Below, in pieces: positions 1-5,683 of a stretch of 7,364 nt of DNA. This stretch comes from Caldilinea sp. GTDB taxonomy: Bacteria; Chloroflexota; Anaerolineae; Caldilineales; Caldilineaceae. The stretch covers positions 1 through 7,364 of the forward strand of contig JAPLGY010000193.1 of NCBI GenBank assembly GCA_026389955.1, given 5' to 3'. Positions within the stretch are counted from its first letter, which is position 1; every line of letters begins with the position of its first letter. Made by a program: the position numbers and the translations under genes. Under the pieces are notes generated by a model. It did not search any database and had not been told where the DNA came from. It worked only from the letters and a program-made list of their open reading frames with translations.

Positions 1-87
1 GGTGTCTCGGTCGGGGGCGGCGGTGTGGCGGTGGGTGTTTCGGTCGGTGTCTCGGTCGGGGGCGGCGGTGTGGCGGTGGGTGTTTCG
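1..87. repeat. 45-bp tandem repeat, about 1.9 copies visible
   Basis: Copy 1 spans 1-45 and copy 2 spans 46-87; they match base for base over the 42 positions that can be compared, then diverge (cgctgggg after 85). The unit is a multiple of three and encodes the 15-residue Thr/Pro unit of the lipoprotein linker, so a gain or loss of copies keeps the frame. The array may continue left of the window. Confidence 0.9.
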
Positions 88-356
88 CTGGGGAGCGGCG
101 TCGCGGTCGACGTGCCGGTGGGCGTGGCGATGGCTTCTGCGATTTTGGTCGGGTCGATCGCCTGTTCGCCCGGCTGGACCGGGCCGACGGGTGTTGCTGT
201 CTGTTCAACCTGGGGGGGCGCTTCGGCTGCGGGAGTCGGTGTCCAGGTCGGCACCGGGGTGCGCGTGGGCAGGACTTCAGGGGTACCGCAGCCAGCCAGG
301 CCCAGCGTGCCGGCCAAAAGCAGGGTAAATATCAGAACAAAAGCAGCTGCGTTCAT
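1..356 (-). CDS. Thr/Pro-rich lipoprotein, N-terminal part (3' end outside window)
   Basis: The reverse strand is open from an ATG at 356-354 to the window edge (118 complete codons, no stop). The product starts with a hydrophobic segment (residues 3-19) followed by a lipobox LAGC at 20-23, so Cys23 should be lipidated and the protein anchored on the outer face of the membrane. The rest is low-complexity linker rich in Thr, Pro, Ala and Glu, with a less biased island around residues 62-77 (PGEQAIDPTKIAEAIA). From residue 91 a 15-residue unit, ETPTATPPPPTETPT, is repeated almost twice before the sequence ends. Such linkers usually tether a folded domain to the membrane; that domain lies outside the window, so no function can be named. 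A weak Shine-Dalgarno (AACAGG) sits about 7 bases before the start, and a good promoter lies about 60 bases upstream. The signal peptide and lipobox make this frame much more credible than the plus-strand open frames here. Confidence 0.8.
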   Translation of the reverse strand, partial: MNAAAFVLIFTLLLAGTLGLAGCGTPEVLPTRTPVPTWTPTPAAEAPPQVEQTATPVGPVQPGEQAIDPTKIAEAIATPTGTSTATPLPSETPTATPPPPTETPTETPTATPPPPTET

Positions 357-414
357 CGCATAACCTGTTTTTTCGTGGCAGCACAGGGACTTCTTTCCCG
401 CAAACTCTGTGCGA

Positions 415-443
415 ACTATAGCACAAAAGGGGTGTACTCCCAA
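415..443 (-). promoter_or_regulatory. Probable sigma-70-type promoter for the leftward lipoprotein gene
   Basis: Read on the minus strand there is a -35 box TTGGGA (443-438, 4 of 6 to consensus), a spacer of exactly 17 bases (437-421) and a -10 box TATAGT (420-415, 5 of 6). Transcription would begin near 408 and leave a leader of about 50 bases before the ATG at 356. Spacing, orientation and position all suit the lipoprotein gene. The -10 box lies between short inverted arms (TGTGC at 408-412, GCACA at 421-425), a possible regulator contact. No equally good plus-strand promoter for the acetyltransferase was found between 357 and 509. Confidence 0.5.
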
Positions 444-463
444 GTGCTGTCTAGCCGAAAAGG

Positions 464-488
464 GCCGAACCGAGAGGGTCTGTTCGGC
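464..488 (+). other. Short inverted repeat in the acetyltransferase leader
   Basis: GCCGAAC at 464-470 is matched by GTTCGGC at 482-488, giving a 7-bp stem with an 11-base loop. It ends 21 bases before the ATG at 510, just ahead of the Shine-Dalgarno. It could be a leader hairpin or a protein-binding site; there is no T-tract, so it is not a terminator. Confidence 0.35.
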
Positions 489-509
489 GCTAAGAGAAGG
501 AAAAAATCG

Positions 510-1118
510 ATGAATCCGGTGCCGATTCTGTATGATTTTCCGAGCGAATTTGAAAGCGATCGTCTGCATTTGTGTGCGCCGCGGCCAGGGGACGGCGAAG
601 CGGTCAATGGGGCGCTGCGGGAGTCGTGGGCAGCGTTGAGCCAGTGGCTGCCTTGGGCTGCGAAGATGCCGGACCCGGCAGAGAGCGAAGCGTGGGCACG
701 CCAGGCTGCGGCCAATTTTTTGATGCGTGCAGATCTGGTGTTGTTGTTGTGGCGCAAGTCAGACGGGCTCCTGGTCGGGGGCAGCGGCATGCATCGCATC
801 AACTGGGAGCTGCCTGCGGTGGAGATCGGCTACTGGGTGCGCACGTCGTTGAGCGGCCAGGGGTATATCACCGAAGCGGTGTCGGCGATCACGCGTTTTG
901 CGTTTGCTGCCGTGGGGGCACAGCGGGTTGAAATTCGCTGTGACGCCGCCAACGAGCGCAGCGCTGCTGTGGCGCGGCGGGCCGGTTTCACGCTGGAGGG
1001 CACCCTGCGCAACCACGCTCGCCACCACCTGACTGGGGAACTGCGCGACACACTGCTCTTTGCGCGTCTGCCGCCGCTCACTCAGAAATCAGCAAAATGC
1101 CCGCCAACAGATCGGTGA
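510..1118 (+). CDS. RimJ/RimL-like GNAT N-acetyltransferase
   Basis: A 202-residue protein of the GNAT superfamily, which moves the acetyl group of acetyl-CoA onto an amino group. The nearest known types are RimJ/RimL, which acetylate N-termini of ribosomal proteins; many relatives act on other proteins or small molecules, so the substrate is open. Visible marks are the N-terminal strand ESDRLHLCAPRPGD (15-28), IGYWVRTSLSGQGYITEAV (106-124) with the G-x-G of the acetyl-CoA pyrophosphate loop at 116-118, and the C-terminal block ANERSAAVARRAGFTLEGTLR (147-167) with the family's Asn-x-x-Ser and GF-x-EG pattern. The ATG at 510 was chosen because AGAGAAGGA lies 8-10 bases before it and family similarity begins just after it; the frame is open back to 375, but those 45 residues are basic and resemble nothing. 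The final 15 or so residues form a non-conserved tail that overlaps, on the other strand, the end of the regulator gene. Confidence 0.88.
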   Translation: MNPVPILYDFPSEFESDRLHLCAPRPGDGEAVNGALRESWAALSQWLPWAAKMPDPAESEAWARQAAANFLMRADLVLLLWRKSDGLLVGGSGMHRINWELPAVEIGYWVRTSLSGQGYITEAVSAITRFAFAAVGAQRVEIRCDAANERSAAVARRAGFTLEGTLRNHARHHLTGELRDTLLFARLPPLTQKSAKCPPTDR

Positions 1119-4100
1119 CCGTCTCCTCGACGTTGCGCGTACGGGCGGCGGCAACTGTTTCAGGGGGCAGGGAGGGAGAAAACTGCCCCAACGCTCGCTG
1201 AATCACCCGCCGGATGTGTGGCTCGCAGGCAGGGCTCTGCAAGGCACAGTGCATCAATTCAGCGCCGGTCTGGACGTCTCCTCGTGCTGCTGCCCAGAGC
1301 CCATACAGGCCGATGCAGTTCATCTGTTGGGGCAGTGCCTGGACCTCGACGCTGAGCCGCAGCGCTTCGTAGAGATTGTCTTCTGCTGCAGGCAGGTCTC
1401 CTTGCTGGATTTCGGCGCAGGCCAGCAGCTGCAGGGTCGCTGCGATCTCCAGCTTGTCGAGCAGATCGCGGCGGATGTCGAGGCTGGTTCGCACCATCTC
1501 GAACCAGGCGGCAGGGAGTGGGTGAAGGGTTTCGAGCTGAATCCAGCCTTTTTTATAGATCGCGTAGGCATGTCCCACACGATCTTGTTCCAATGTATAG
1601 AGAGTTGCCGCCTCCTCGATCAGCGCCAGCGCTGCTGGTGCATCCTGGCGATGGTTGTAGTCGGCTTCGGCCAGATTGATCAAGACCACAGCTGTGCTCG
1701 ACCGATCGTCGATGCGGCGGAAGATCGCCAGGCTTTCGGTCAGATAGGTCGTGGCCTGGACAAAATCGCCCGCCGCCGATGCAAGTTCTGCGTAGTGTCC
1801 CAAGACCACGGCGACCAGGCCGTGTTCCTGCAGCGCCACTGCGACGGCCATCAACTCCTCCATTGCTGCGGCGCACCGCACCCGATCCCCGCGCGCCAGC
1901 GCAACGATCCCCTGCAGGCCCAGTTCAAGGGTGCGCAGTTCACCGGCGGTGTGGGTGGCCCGCACCTGCGCCGGTGCACTGGCGTGCAGGCGGGCATTTT
2001 CCTGACAGAGCGCGTCGACGCGATCCAAGTCGGTCATCAACAGGCAGACACGCGCCAGCCGCAGCAACATCTCATCGTATACCTGCACCAGCTGAGCTGC
2101 GTCGAACCGACCGCGATCGTTCTGGGGACTGTCAGGGAGGACCACGTGGGCCGGCTGTGTGGGCGCAGTCGGGAGGGTGGCGTGCAAGCCGCGCAGCCGG
2201 TGCACGGCTTCCTCCAACAGCGCGGCGACCGTCTGATAACGAAAGGCAAGGTCGGCATACAACATCAAATTTTTGGCAGTGGCCGCCAGAAAAGCGAGAT
2301 CGACCTGGTCGCACGCCTGGTGCCAGGCGGTGGCAAGGTCGTTGAAGACCCGTTCGATGGCGTGAATGCCTGGATGGTTGCGCGGGCCGAAGCGGCTCAG
2401 TTGGATTGCGCCGACATACTCGCCGAAAAAGCTGCGGTGACGCTGTTGCTGCTGGGCAAGGTGTGCAGCATTGGCGGCGAGGTGGTCGCGGGCATCTTGC
2501 TGGATAAGGGGATGCCAGTCATAGCGGCCATCGTCGGTGCGCCGCAGCAGCATCTTGCGTGTCAGCTCCGCCAGCAGCAGGTCGGCCGTGCGCCTGTCGA
2601 CGGCACACAGGGCCATGGCCGTTTGCACCTCAAACGGATCGTTCAGCAGTGACAACTGCCGATAGCTCTGCTGCGCCGTCGCAGAGAGTGAAGCGAAGGC
2701 TGCCGCGACGATCGTGGTCATGCTGCGCTGTTGCTCGGCCACGTCGCGGTGCTCGCTGGTGAGAAGGCTGAAATCCTGCCGCAACTGGGCCACCATCTGG
2801 CTGACCGACACCTCACGAATGCGTGCCGCCATAAGTTCCAATGCCAGCGGCAAGCCTCCCAGCCGCCAACAAAGCTCGCGCAGATAGGCCTCCTCGATGC
2901 GCGCCGGCTGGTAGCGCGGCGCCACGCGGCGCGCAGTCTGCAAAAAAACCTGGACTGCTGCATTTTCGTACAGATCCTGGGTCGGGCTGGACACATTCAG
3001 GGGGGGGCGCGGCAGTTCAAGGCCTCTCAATTCGACAATATGTTCGCCGTACAGGTTCAGCCGCTCGCGTGCAGTGACGATGATTGTCAACTGGGGTGCC
3101 CCGTTGAGCAGATCGACCAGCTGGAGGGCATCATCCAACACCTGCTCAAAATTATCGAGCACCAGAAGGATCTTTCGGCGGGAAAGCCATGCTTTGAGGA
3201 TGGCAGCTGCATCCCGATAGCTGCGGTGCATCAGCCCGAGCGCGCGCAGGATCAGGTCGGGCAACTCGCCGCTCGTGGCGGCAGCCAGCGCCACAAAGTA
3301 GATCCCATCCCATCGATTGAGCAATTCCTGCTGTGCGACATGAACCGCGAGTCTGGTTTTGCCGCTCCCGCCCAATCCGATCAAAGTCAACAGACGAGCG
3401 CTTCCTTGATGAAGATGTGCCGTGATCTGTGCCACTTCTTGGGTATAGCCGACAAAGGGGGTGCGTTCGTGGGGCAGGTTGTGGCGGAGAGGGCGTGCAG
3501 ACGCGCCGGCACGGATCTGATCGTGAAGCCGTGTCAGCTCGGCAGCCGGCTTTGCGCCGACCTCAGCTTCTAACAGTGCTGTATAGCTCTGGTACTCGTG
3601 CAGCGCCTGGCGGCGTTCCCCCTGTTCGACCAATGCGGTCATCAGATATTGTTGAGACTTTTCACGCAGGGGATCCAGGTTGACAAGCCCGCGCGCGGCG
3701 TCGGTGGCGGCGGTCGCTCGCCCCTGTGCCAGATAGAGCTGAATCAACCGATCATACGCTGCCAGACATTTTTCGCGCCAGAGGCTGCGTTCCAGGGAGA
3801 GCCATTCCCAGAATCCGCGTGCGTCGATCTCCTCCAATCCTGCCAGCAATTCGCCACGCCAGAGAGCGATGGCCGCTTCGAGCGTCTGCGCATCGTCGCT
3901 TGCCAGCAACTGGGCAAATTCCAAAGTGTCCACCCGGCAGGGAACTGTGGGGGCAAACTCGACGGTTTCCCGTGTAATGTTCAAACAGCCAGGGAGGAGC
4001 TGGTTCAGATGGGACAGATTGATCCGCAGATTGGTGCGTGCTGTTGTCTCGGGAGAGTCTCCCCAGAAGAGTGTGGCCAGTTGGCTGCGAAGCAGGCGTT

Positions 4101-4227
4101 TGGGGTTCATCACCAAATAGCCAAACAACGCCAGCGCCTTTCGCGATCGCCATTCGGTAACAGTGCGACCCTCGATTCGGATTTGAGGCACTCCCAACAA
4201 CCGAATCTCCACCGTCTTGTCCGTCAT
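1078..4227 (-). CDS. SARP-type transcriptional regulator with STAND ATPase and helical-repeat C-terminus
   Basis: A 1,049-residue cytoplasmic regulator of the AfsR-like class. Residues 4-95 form the OmpR-like winged helix typical of SARPs (RSRKALALFGYLVM at 27-40, LFWGDSPETTARTNLR at 53-68). Residues 98-240 form the bacterial transcriptional activation domain (RGFWEWLSLERSLWREKCL; EKSQQYLMTALVEQGERRQAL). A STAND/NB-ARC ATPase follows: Walker A GLGGSGKT (284-291), Walker B ILLVLDNF (353-360), a sensor-like TIIVTARERL (381-390), GGLPLAL (457-463) and an HPLIQQ motif (572-577) in the place of the NB-ARC MHD element. Residues from about 600 to 1015 are Ala/Leu-rich helices of TPR type, probably the input-sensing part. 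All key ATPase residues are present, so it should be a working switch that binds DNA once triggered. The ATG at 4227 is 16 bases after the sulfotransferase stop and fits the domain start; the frame is open back to 4437, but that stretch overlaps the sulfotransferase and lacks similarity. A GTG three codons upstream is possible. The Shine-Dalgarno is weak, so translational coupling is plausible. The effector and target genes cannot be read from sequence. Confidence 0.93.
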   Translation of the reverse strand: MTDKTVEIRLLGVPQIRIEGRTVTEWRSRKALALFGYLVMNPKRLLRSQLATLFWGDSPETTARTNLRINLSHLNQLLPGCLNITRETVEFAPTVPCRVDTLEFAQLLASDDAQTLEAAIALWRGELLAGLEEIDARGFWEWLSLERSLWREKCLAAYDRLIQLYLAQGRATAATDAARGLVNLDPLREKSQQYLMTALVEQGERRQALHEYQSYTALLEAEVGAKPAAELTRLHDQIRAGASARPLRHNLPHERTPFVGYTQEVAQITAHLHQGSARLLTLIGLGGSGKTRLAVHVAQQELLNRWDGIYFVALAAATSGELPDLILRALGLMHRSYRDAAAILKAWLSRRKILLVLDNFEQVLDDALQLVDLLNGAPQLTIIVTARERLNLYGEHIVELRGLELPRPPLNVSSPTQDLYENAAVQVFLQTARRVAPRYQPARIEEAYLRELCWRLGGLPLALELMAARIREVSVSQMVAQLRQDFSLLTSEHRDVAEQQRSMTTIVAAAFASLSATAQQSYRQLSLLNDPFEVQTAMALCAVDRRTADLLLAELTRKMLLRRTDDGRYDWHPLIQQDARDHLAANAAHLAQQQQRHRSFFGEYVGAIQLSRFGPRNHPGIHAIERVFNDLATAWHQACDQVDLAFLAATAKNLMLYADLAFRYQTVAALLEEAVHRLRGLHATLPTAPTQPAHVVLPDSPQNDRGRFDAAQLVQVYDEMLLRLARVCLLMTDLDRVDALCQENARLHASAPAQVRATHTAGELRTLELGLQGIVALARGDRVRCAAAMEELMAVAVALQEHGLVAVVLGHYAELASAAGDFVQATTYLTESLAIFRRIDDRSSTAVVLINLAEADYNHRQDAPAALALIEEAATLYTLEQDRVGHAYAIYKKGWIQLETLHPLPAAWFEMVRTSLDIRRDLLDKLEIAATLQLLACAEIQQGDLPAAEDNLYEALRLSVEVQALPQQMNCIGLYGLWAAARGDVQTGAELMHCALQSPACEPHIRRVIQRALGQFSPSLPPETVAAARTRNVEETVTDLLAGILLISE

Positions 4228-4243
4228 AAATCGCACAGTCCGG

Positions 4244-4861
4244 TCAGGGGTCCGCTCGGTTGCGATAGAGGGTCGCGTCGACTGCGGCCTGCATGGCGGC
4301 AACGTCCAGGTGACCGCCCAGAAATTCGTTGATTCGTCGGACCCAGAGGGCAGGTTCTGCCAACATGGCGTTGTAGTCGCAGTCGAAGAGCGCCACATTG
4401 GGCTGTGCCCGCAGCCAGCGGCGCATGTCGTCGGCATGCGCCTGCAGCAGCTGGGCCATCTGCGCTTCGTCGCTCGCCGGTGCAGCGGTTGGCTGACGGC
4501 GGTGTTGGAGCATCTTGCGCTGTGATGCCATCACCTCACTCAGGCGGCGATGCATGAAAATCACACGGTAGAAATAGGAAGGGGGGAGGAAGGGGAGCAG
4601 GGCAGCGATGACTTTGACACATTTCCCCTGTGCCTCTGCCAGCCAGCTCTGATCTCCTTCCGGCAGCCGCTTCACACGCTCCAACTCGTAATACCCGTTG
4701 GGGTTGTCCAGATCGGCGGAGCGAACATGGTCGGTCAGGCTCTCCAGCCCACCGGCGCTCAGCACACCCATCAGCATCGATGTGCCCGATCTGGGCAGCC
4801 CGGAGACGACAACAACCGTGTGCTGCGGCGGCCTCGCCTGTTCTGAGGGTCTGTCTGCCAT
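4244..4861 (-). CDS. Short P-loop (PAPS-dependent) sulfotransferase family protein
   Basis: A 205-residue protein of the bacterial sulfotransferase fold, which normally transfers sulfate from PAPS to a hydroxyl or amine. The 5'-phosphosulfate loop is clear at residues 15-32 (VVVVSGLPRSGTSMLMGV, with R24-S25-G26-T27-S28). A 3'-phosphate site of the classical Arg-x7-Ser form is present as R105 to S113 (RRLSEVMAS). Other conserved-looking blocks are DNPNGYYELERVKRL (52-66), GKCVKVIAALLPFLP (79-93) and LYRNR at the C-terminus (198-202). No signal peptide or membrane segment is seen, so it should be cytoplasmic. It is shorter than animal enzymes (about 290 residues) and lacks their C-terminal G-x-x-G-x-x-K loop, as is usual for this compact clade. 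The ATG at 4861 lies 13 bases after the upstream stop; a TTG ten codons earlier is possible but overlaps that gene's end. No clear Shine-Dalgarno is present, which suits translation coupled to the gene before it. The substrate is unknown; a surface glycan or lipid is an inference from the neighbours. Confidence 0.85.
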   Translation of the reverse strand: MADRPSEQARPPQHTVVVVSGLPRSGTSMLMGVLSAGGLESLTDHVRSADLDNPNGYYELERVKRLPEGDQSWLAEAQGKCVKVIAALLPFLPPSYFYRVIFMHRRLSEVMASQRKMLQHRRQPTAAPASDEAQMAQLLQAHADDMRRWLRAQPNVALFDCDYNAMLAEPALWVRRINEFLGGHLDVAAMQAAVDATLYRNRADP

Positions 4862-4874
4862 AACGCTGTGTCGC

Positions 4875-5468
4875 TTATTCAAATTCGACAACCAGGTCGC
4901 CTATCGCTGTGACTTGATCTGCCTCTGTTTTCCAGATGATCGGGCGATTCAGTTCGTCTTTCAGCACGGCGTTTTCGGTCATCAGGCTGCCGACAAACAT
5001 CACATATTCGCCAGCCGGAATATCTTTGAAGATGAACTCCCCATCGGAGTCGGTGAGGGTCGATGGATCGAAGGCTTCGTCGATCATGTAGAAGCACTGC
5101 TCGCGCTTGTCTTCTTCGGCGACGCCCGGGGCGCAGAGAACGGCTGGCAGGCTCAAGTTCTGCAAGGCCATCGGGTTGCCCGTGGTAAAGTCGATCAGAC
5201 GGCCTGTCACTGCCGACTTTCCGTCGGCGGGCGTGTAGTCTTCGGGAACAGCGAGCGGGCTGGCTGGCGCCTCTAGCGGGCTGGCCGGTGCCTCCAGCGG
5301 GCTGGTGTCTGCTGTGGGGGGCGCTGCTGTGGGGGCTGTTTCTGCAGGGGCTGCTTCTGCAGGGGCTGCTGCCGTGGGGGGAGTGGGCGTCGTCTCGCCG
5401 CCGCAGCCACCGAGCACGCCCAGAACCATCAGTGTAAGCAGAAAGGCGATCGAAAGAGAAGGACGCAT
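4875..5468 (-). CDS. Lipoprotein with Pro/Ala linker and carboxypeptidase-regulatory-like beta domain
   Basis: A 197-residue predicted lipoprotein. MRPSLSIAFL and the hydrophobic stretch to residue 18 form the signal peptide, with lipobox LGGC at 19-22 and Cys22 as the lipid anchor. Residues 24-83 are a Thr/Pro/Ala/Glu linker with AAPAE repeats and two SPLEAPA units followed by SPLAVPE. Residues 85-197 look folded: SAVTGRLIDFTTGNPMALQN begins like a carboxypeptidase regulatory-like strand, and TDSDGEFIFKDIPAGEYVMF (139-158) is the hallmark turn-and-strand of that beta-sandwich family. Cys112 and Cys125 could form a disulfide. Such domains are structural or binding modules, not peptidases, and no catalytic residues are seen. 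The ATG at 5468 follows a strong AAAGGAAAG Shine-Dalgarno at good spacing; an in-frame start at 5540 would put 24 non-hydrophobic residues ahead of the signal peptide and was rejected. It is the first gene of the probable operon with the sulfotransferase and the regulator. Confidence 0.85.
   Translation of the reverse strand: MRPSLSIAFLLTLMVLGVLGGCGGETTPTPPTAAAPAEAAPAETAPTAAPPTADTSPLEAPASPLEAPASPLAVPEDYTPADGKSAVTGRLIDFTTGNPMALQNLSLPAVLCAPGVAEEDKREQCFYMIDEAFDPSTLTDSDGEFIFKDIPAGEYVMFVGSLMTENAVLKDELNRPIIWKTEADQVTAIGDLVVEFE
5254..5305. repeat. 21-bp tandem repeats in the lipoprotein linker
   Basis: Units starting AGCGGGCTGG lie at 5254-5274 and 5275-5295, with a third partial unit at 5296-5305. 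The first two differ at a few positions. They encode SPLEAPA repeats in the linker, so copy changes stay in frame. Confidence 0.8.
5341..5370. repeat. 15-bp perfect tandem duplication in the lipoprotein linker
   Basis: TCTGCAGGGGCTGCT occurs at 5341-5355 and again at 5356-5370 with no differences. On the minus strand it encodes AAPAE-type units of the linker next to the lipobox. The frame is kept. Confidence 0.85.
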
Positions 5469-5537
5469 GTCACTTTCCTTTGCTGTAGACCAGAGCACGT
5501 CACAAATTTTTAGATGGGCCCGCCAGGGGCATAACGG

Positions 5538-5563
5538 CACAATACACCAATCGGTGTATTGTG
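5538..5563. promoter_or_regulatory. 11-4-11 palindrome, probable operator between divergent genes
   Basis: CACAATACACC at 5538-5548 and GGTGTATTGTG at 5553-5563 are perfect inverted copies around a 4-base spacer (AATC). The arms are AT-rich in a GC-rich surrounding and lie 69 bases from the lipoprotein start and 120 bases from the secreted-protein start. No T-tract follows, so this is not a terminator. The size and symmetry suit a dimeric DNA-binding protein. The right arm overlaps the possible -35 box of the rightward promoter, which would suit repression. A further copy of nine bases of the arm, GTGTATTGT, occurs at 5633-5641. Confidence 0.6.
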
Positions 5564-5586
5564 TTCATATGCCAAAATGGTACACT
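5559..5586 (+). promoter_or_regulatory. Possible promoter for the secreted repeat protein
   Basis: TTGTGT at 5559-5564 (3 of 6 to the -35 consensus), a 16-base spacer and TACACT at 5581-5586 (4 of 6 to the -10 consensus) point toward the gene at 5684. Transcription would start near 5593 and leave a leader of about 90 bases containing the extra half-site at 5633-5641. The boxes are modest and the call rests partly on their overlap with the palindrome. Confidence 0.35.
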
Positions 5587-5683
5587 AAATCTAACGAGAT
5601 CTCAAACCGGCTTTCAAGAGAGCGCAGTGTTTGTGTATTGTCTCAGAACCATTTCATGCACACATCGACGGGAGAATGAGCGT

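Noticed and set aside
1..87. CRISPR array
   Set aside because: The 45-bp units are directly abutting with no spacers and encode a Thr/Pro linker in frame.
2..363. Plus-strand Gly/Val/Arg-rich open frames over the left edge
   Set aside because: They are the reverse complement of the Thr/Pro repeat. The minus strand has a signal peptide, lipobox and promoter, so it is the coding strand.
357..509. Riboswitch or small RNA in the divergent region
   Set aside because: Only short inverted repeats of 5 and 7 bp were seen; no conserved aptamer core or terminator was recognised.
1060..2652. 530-codon open frame on the plus strand
   Set aside because: It lies antisense to the regulator's helical region. 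Its product shows no domain order, is rich in Gln, Cys and Arg, and has no Shine-Dalgarno; it is a by-product of GC-rich codon use in the regulator.
2731..4332. Plus-strand open frames at 2731-3573 and 3598-4332
   Set aside because: Both are antisense to the ATPase, BTAD and DNA-binding parts of the regulator, whose motifs are unmistakable. Their products show no recognisable family.
4228..4437. Upstream in-frame start that would lengthen the regulator by 70 residues
   Set aside because: The extension overlaps the sulfotransferase, is low in similarity to anything and precedes a normal SARP N-terminus that begins at 4227.
5469..5537. Minus-strand promoter for the lipoprotein-sulfotransferase-regulator operon
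   Set aside because: TTGTGC in the left arm of the palindrome could serve as a -35 box, but no convincing -10 box lies at proper spacing, so no call was made.
5561..5683. Longer start for the secreted protein
   Set aside because: It would place 41 polar residues before a well-formed signal peptide and start inside the palindrome; the ATG at 5684 has a better ribosome binding site.
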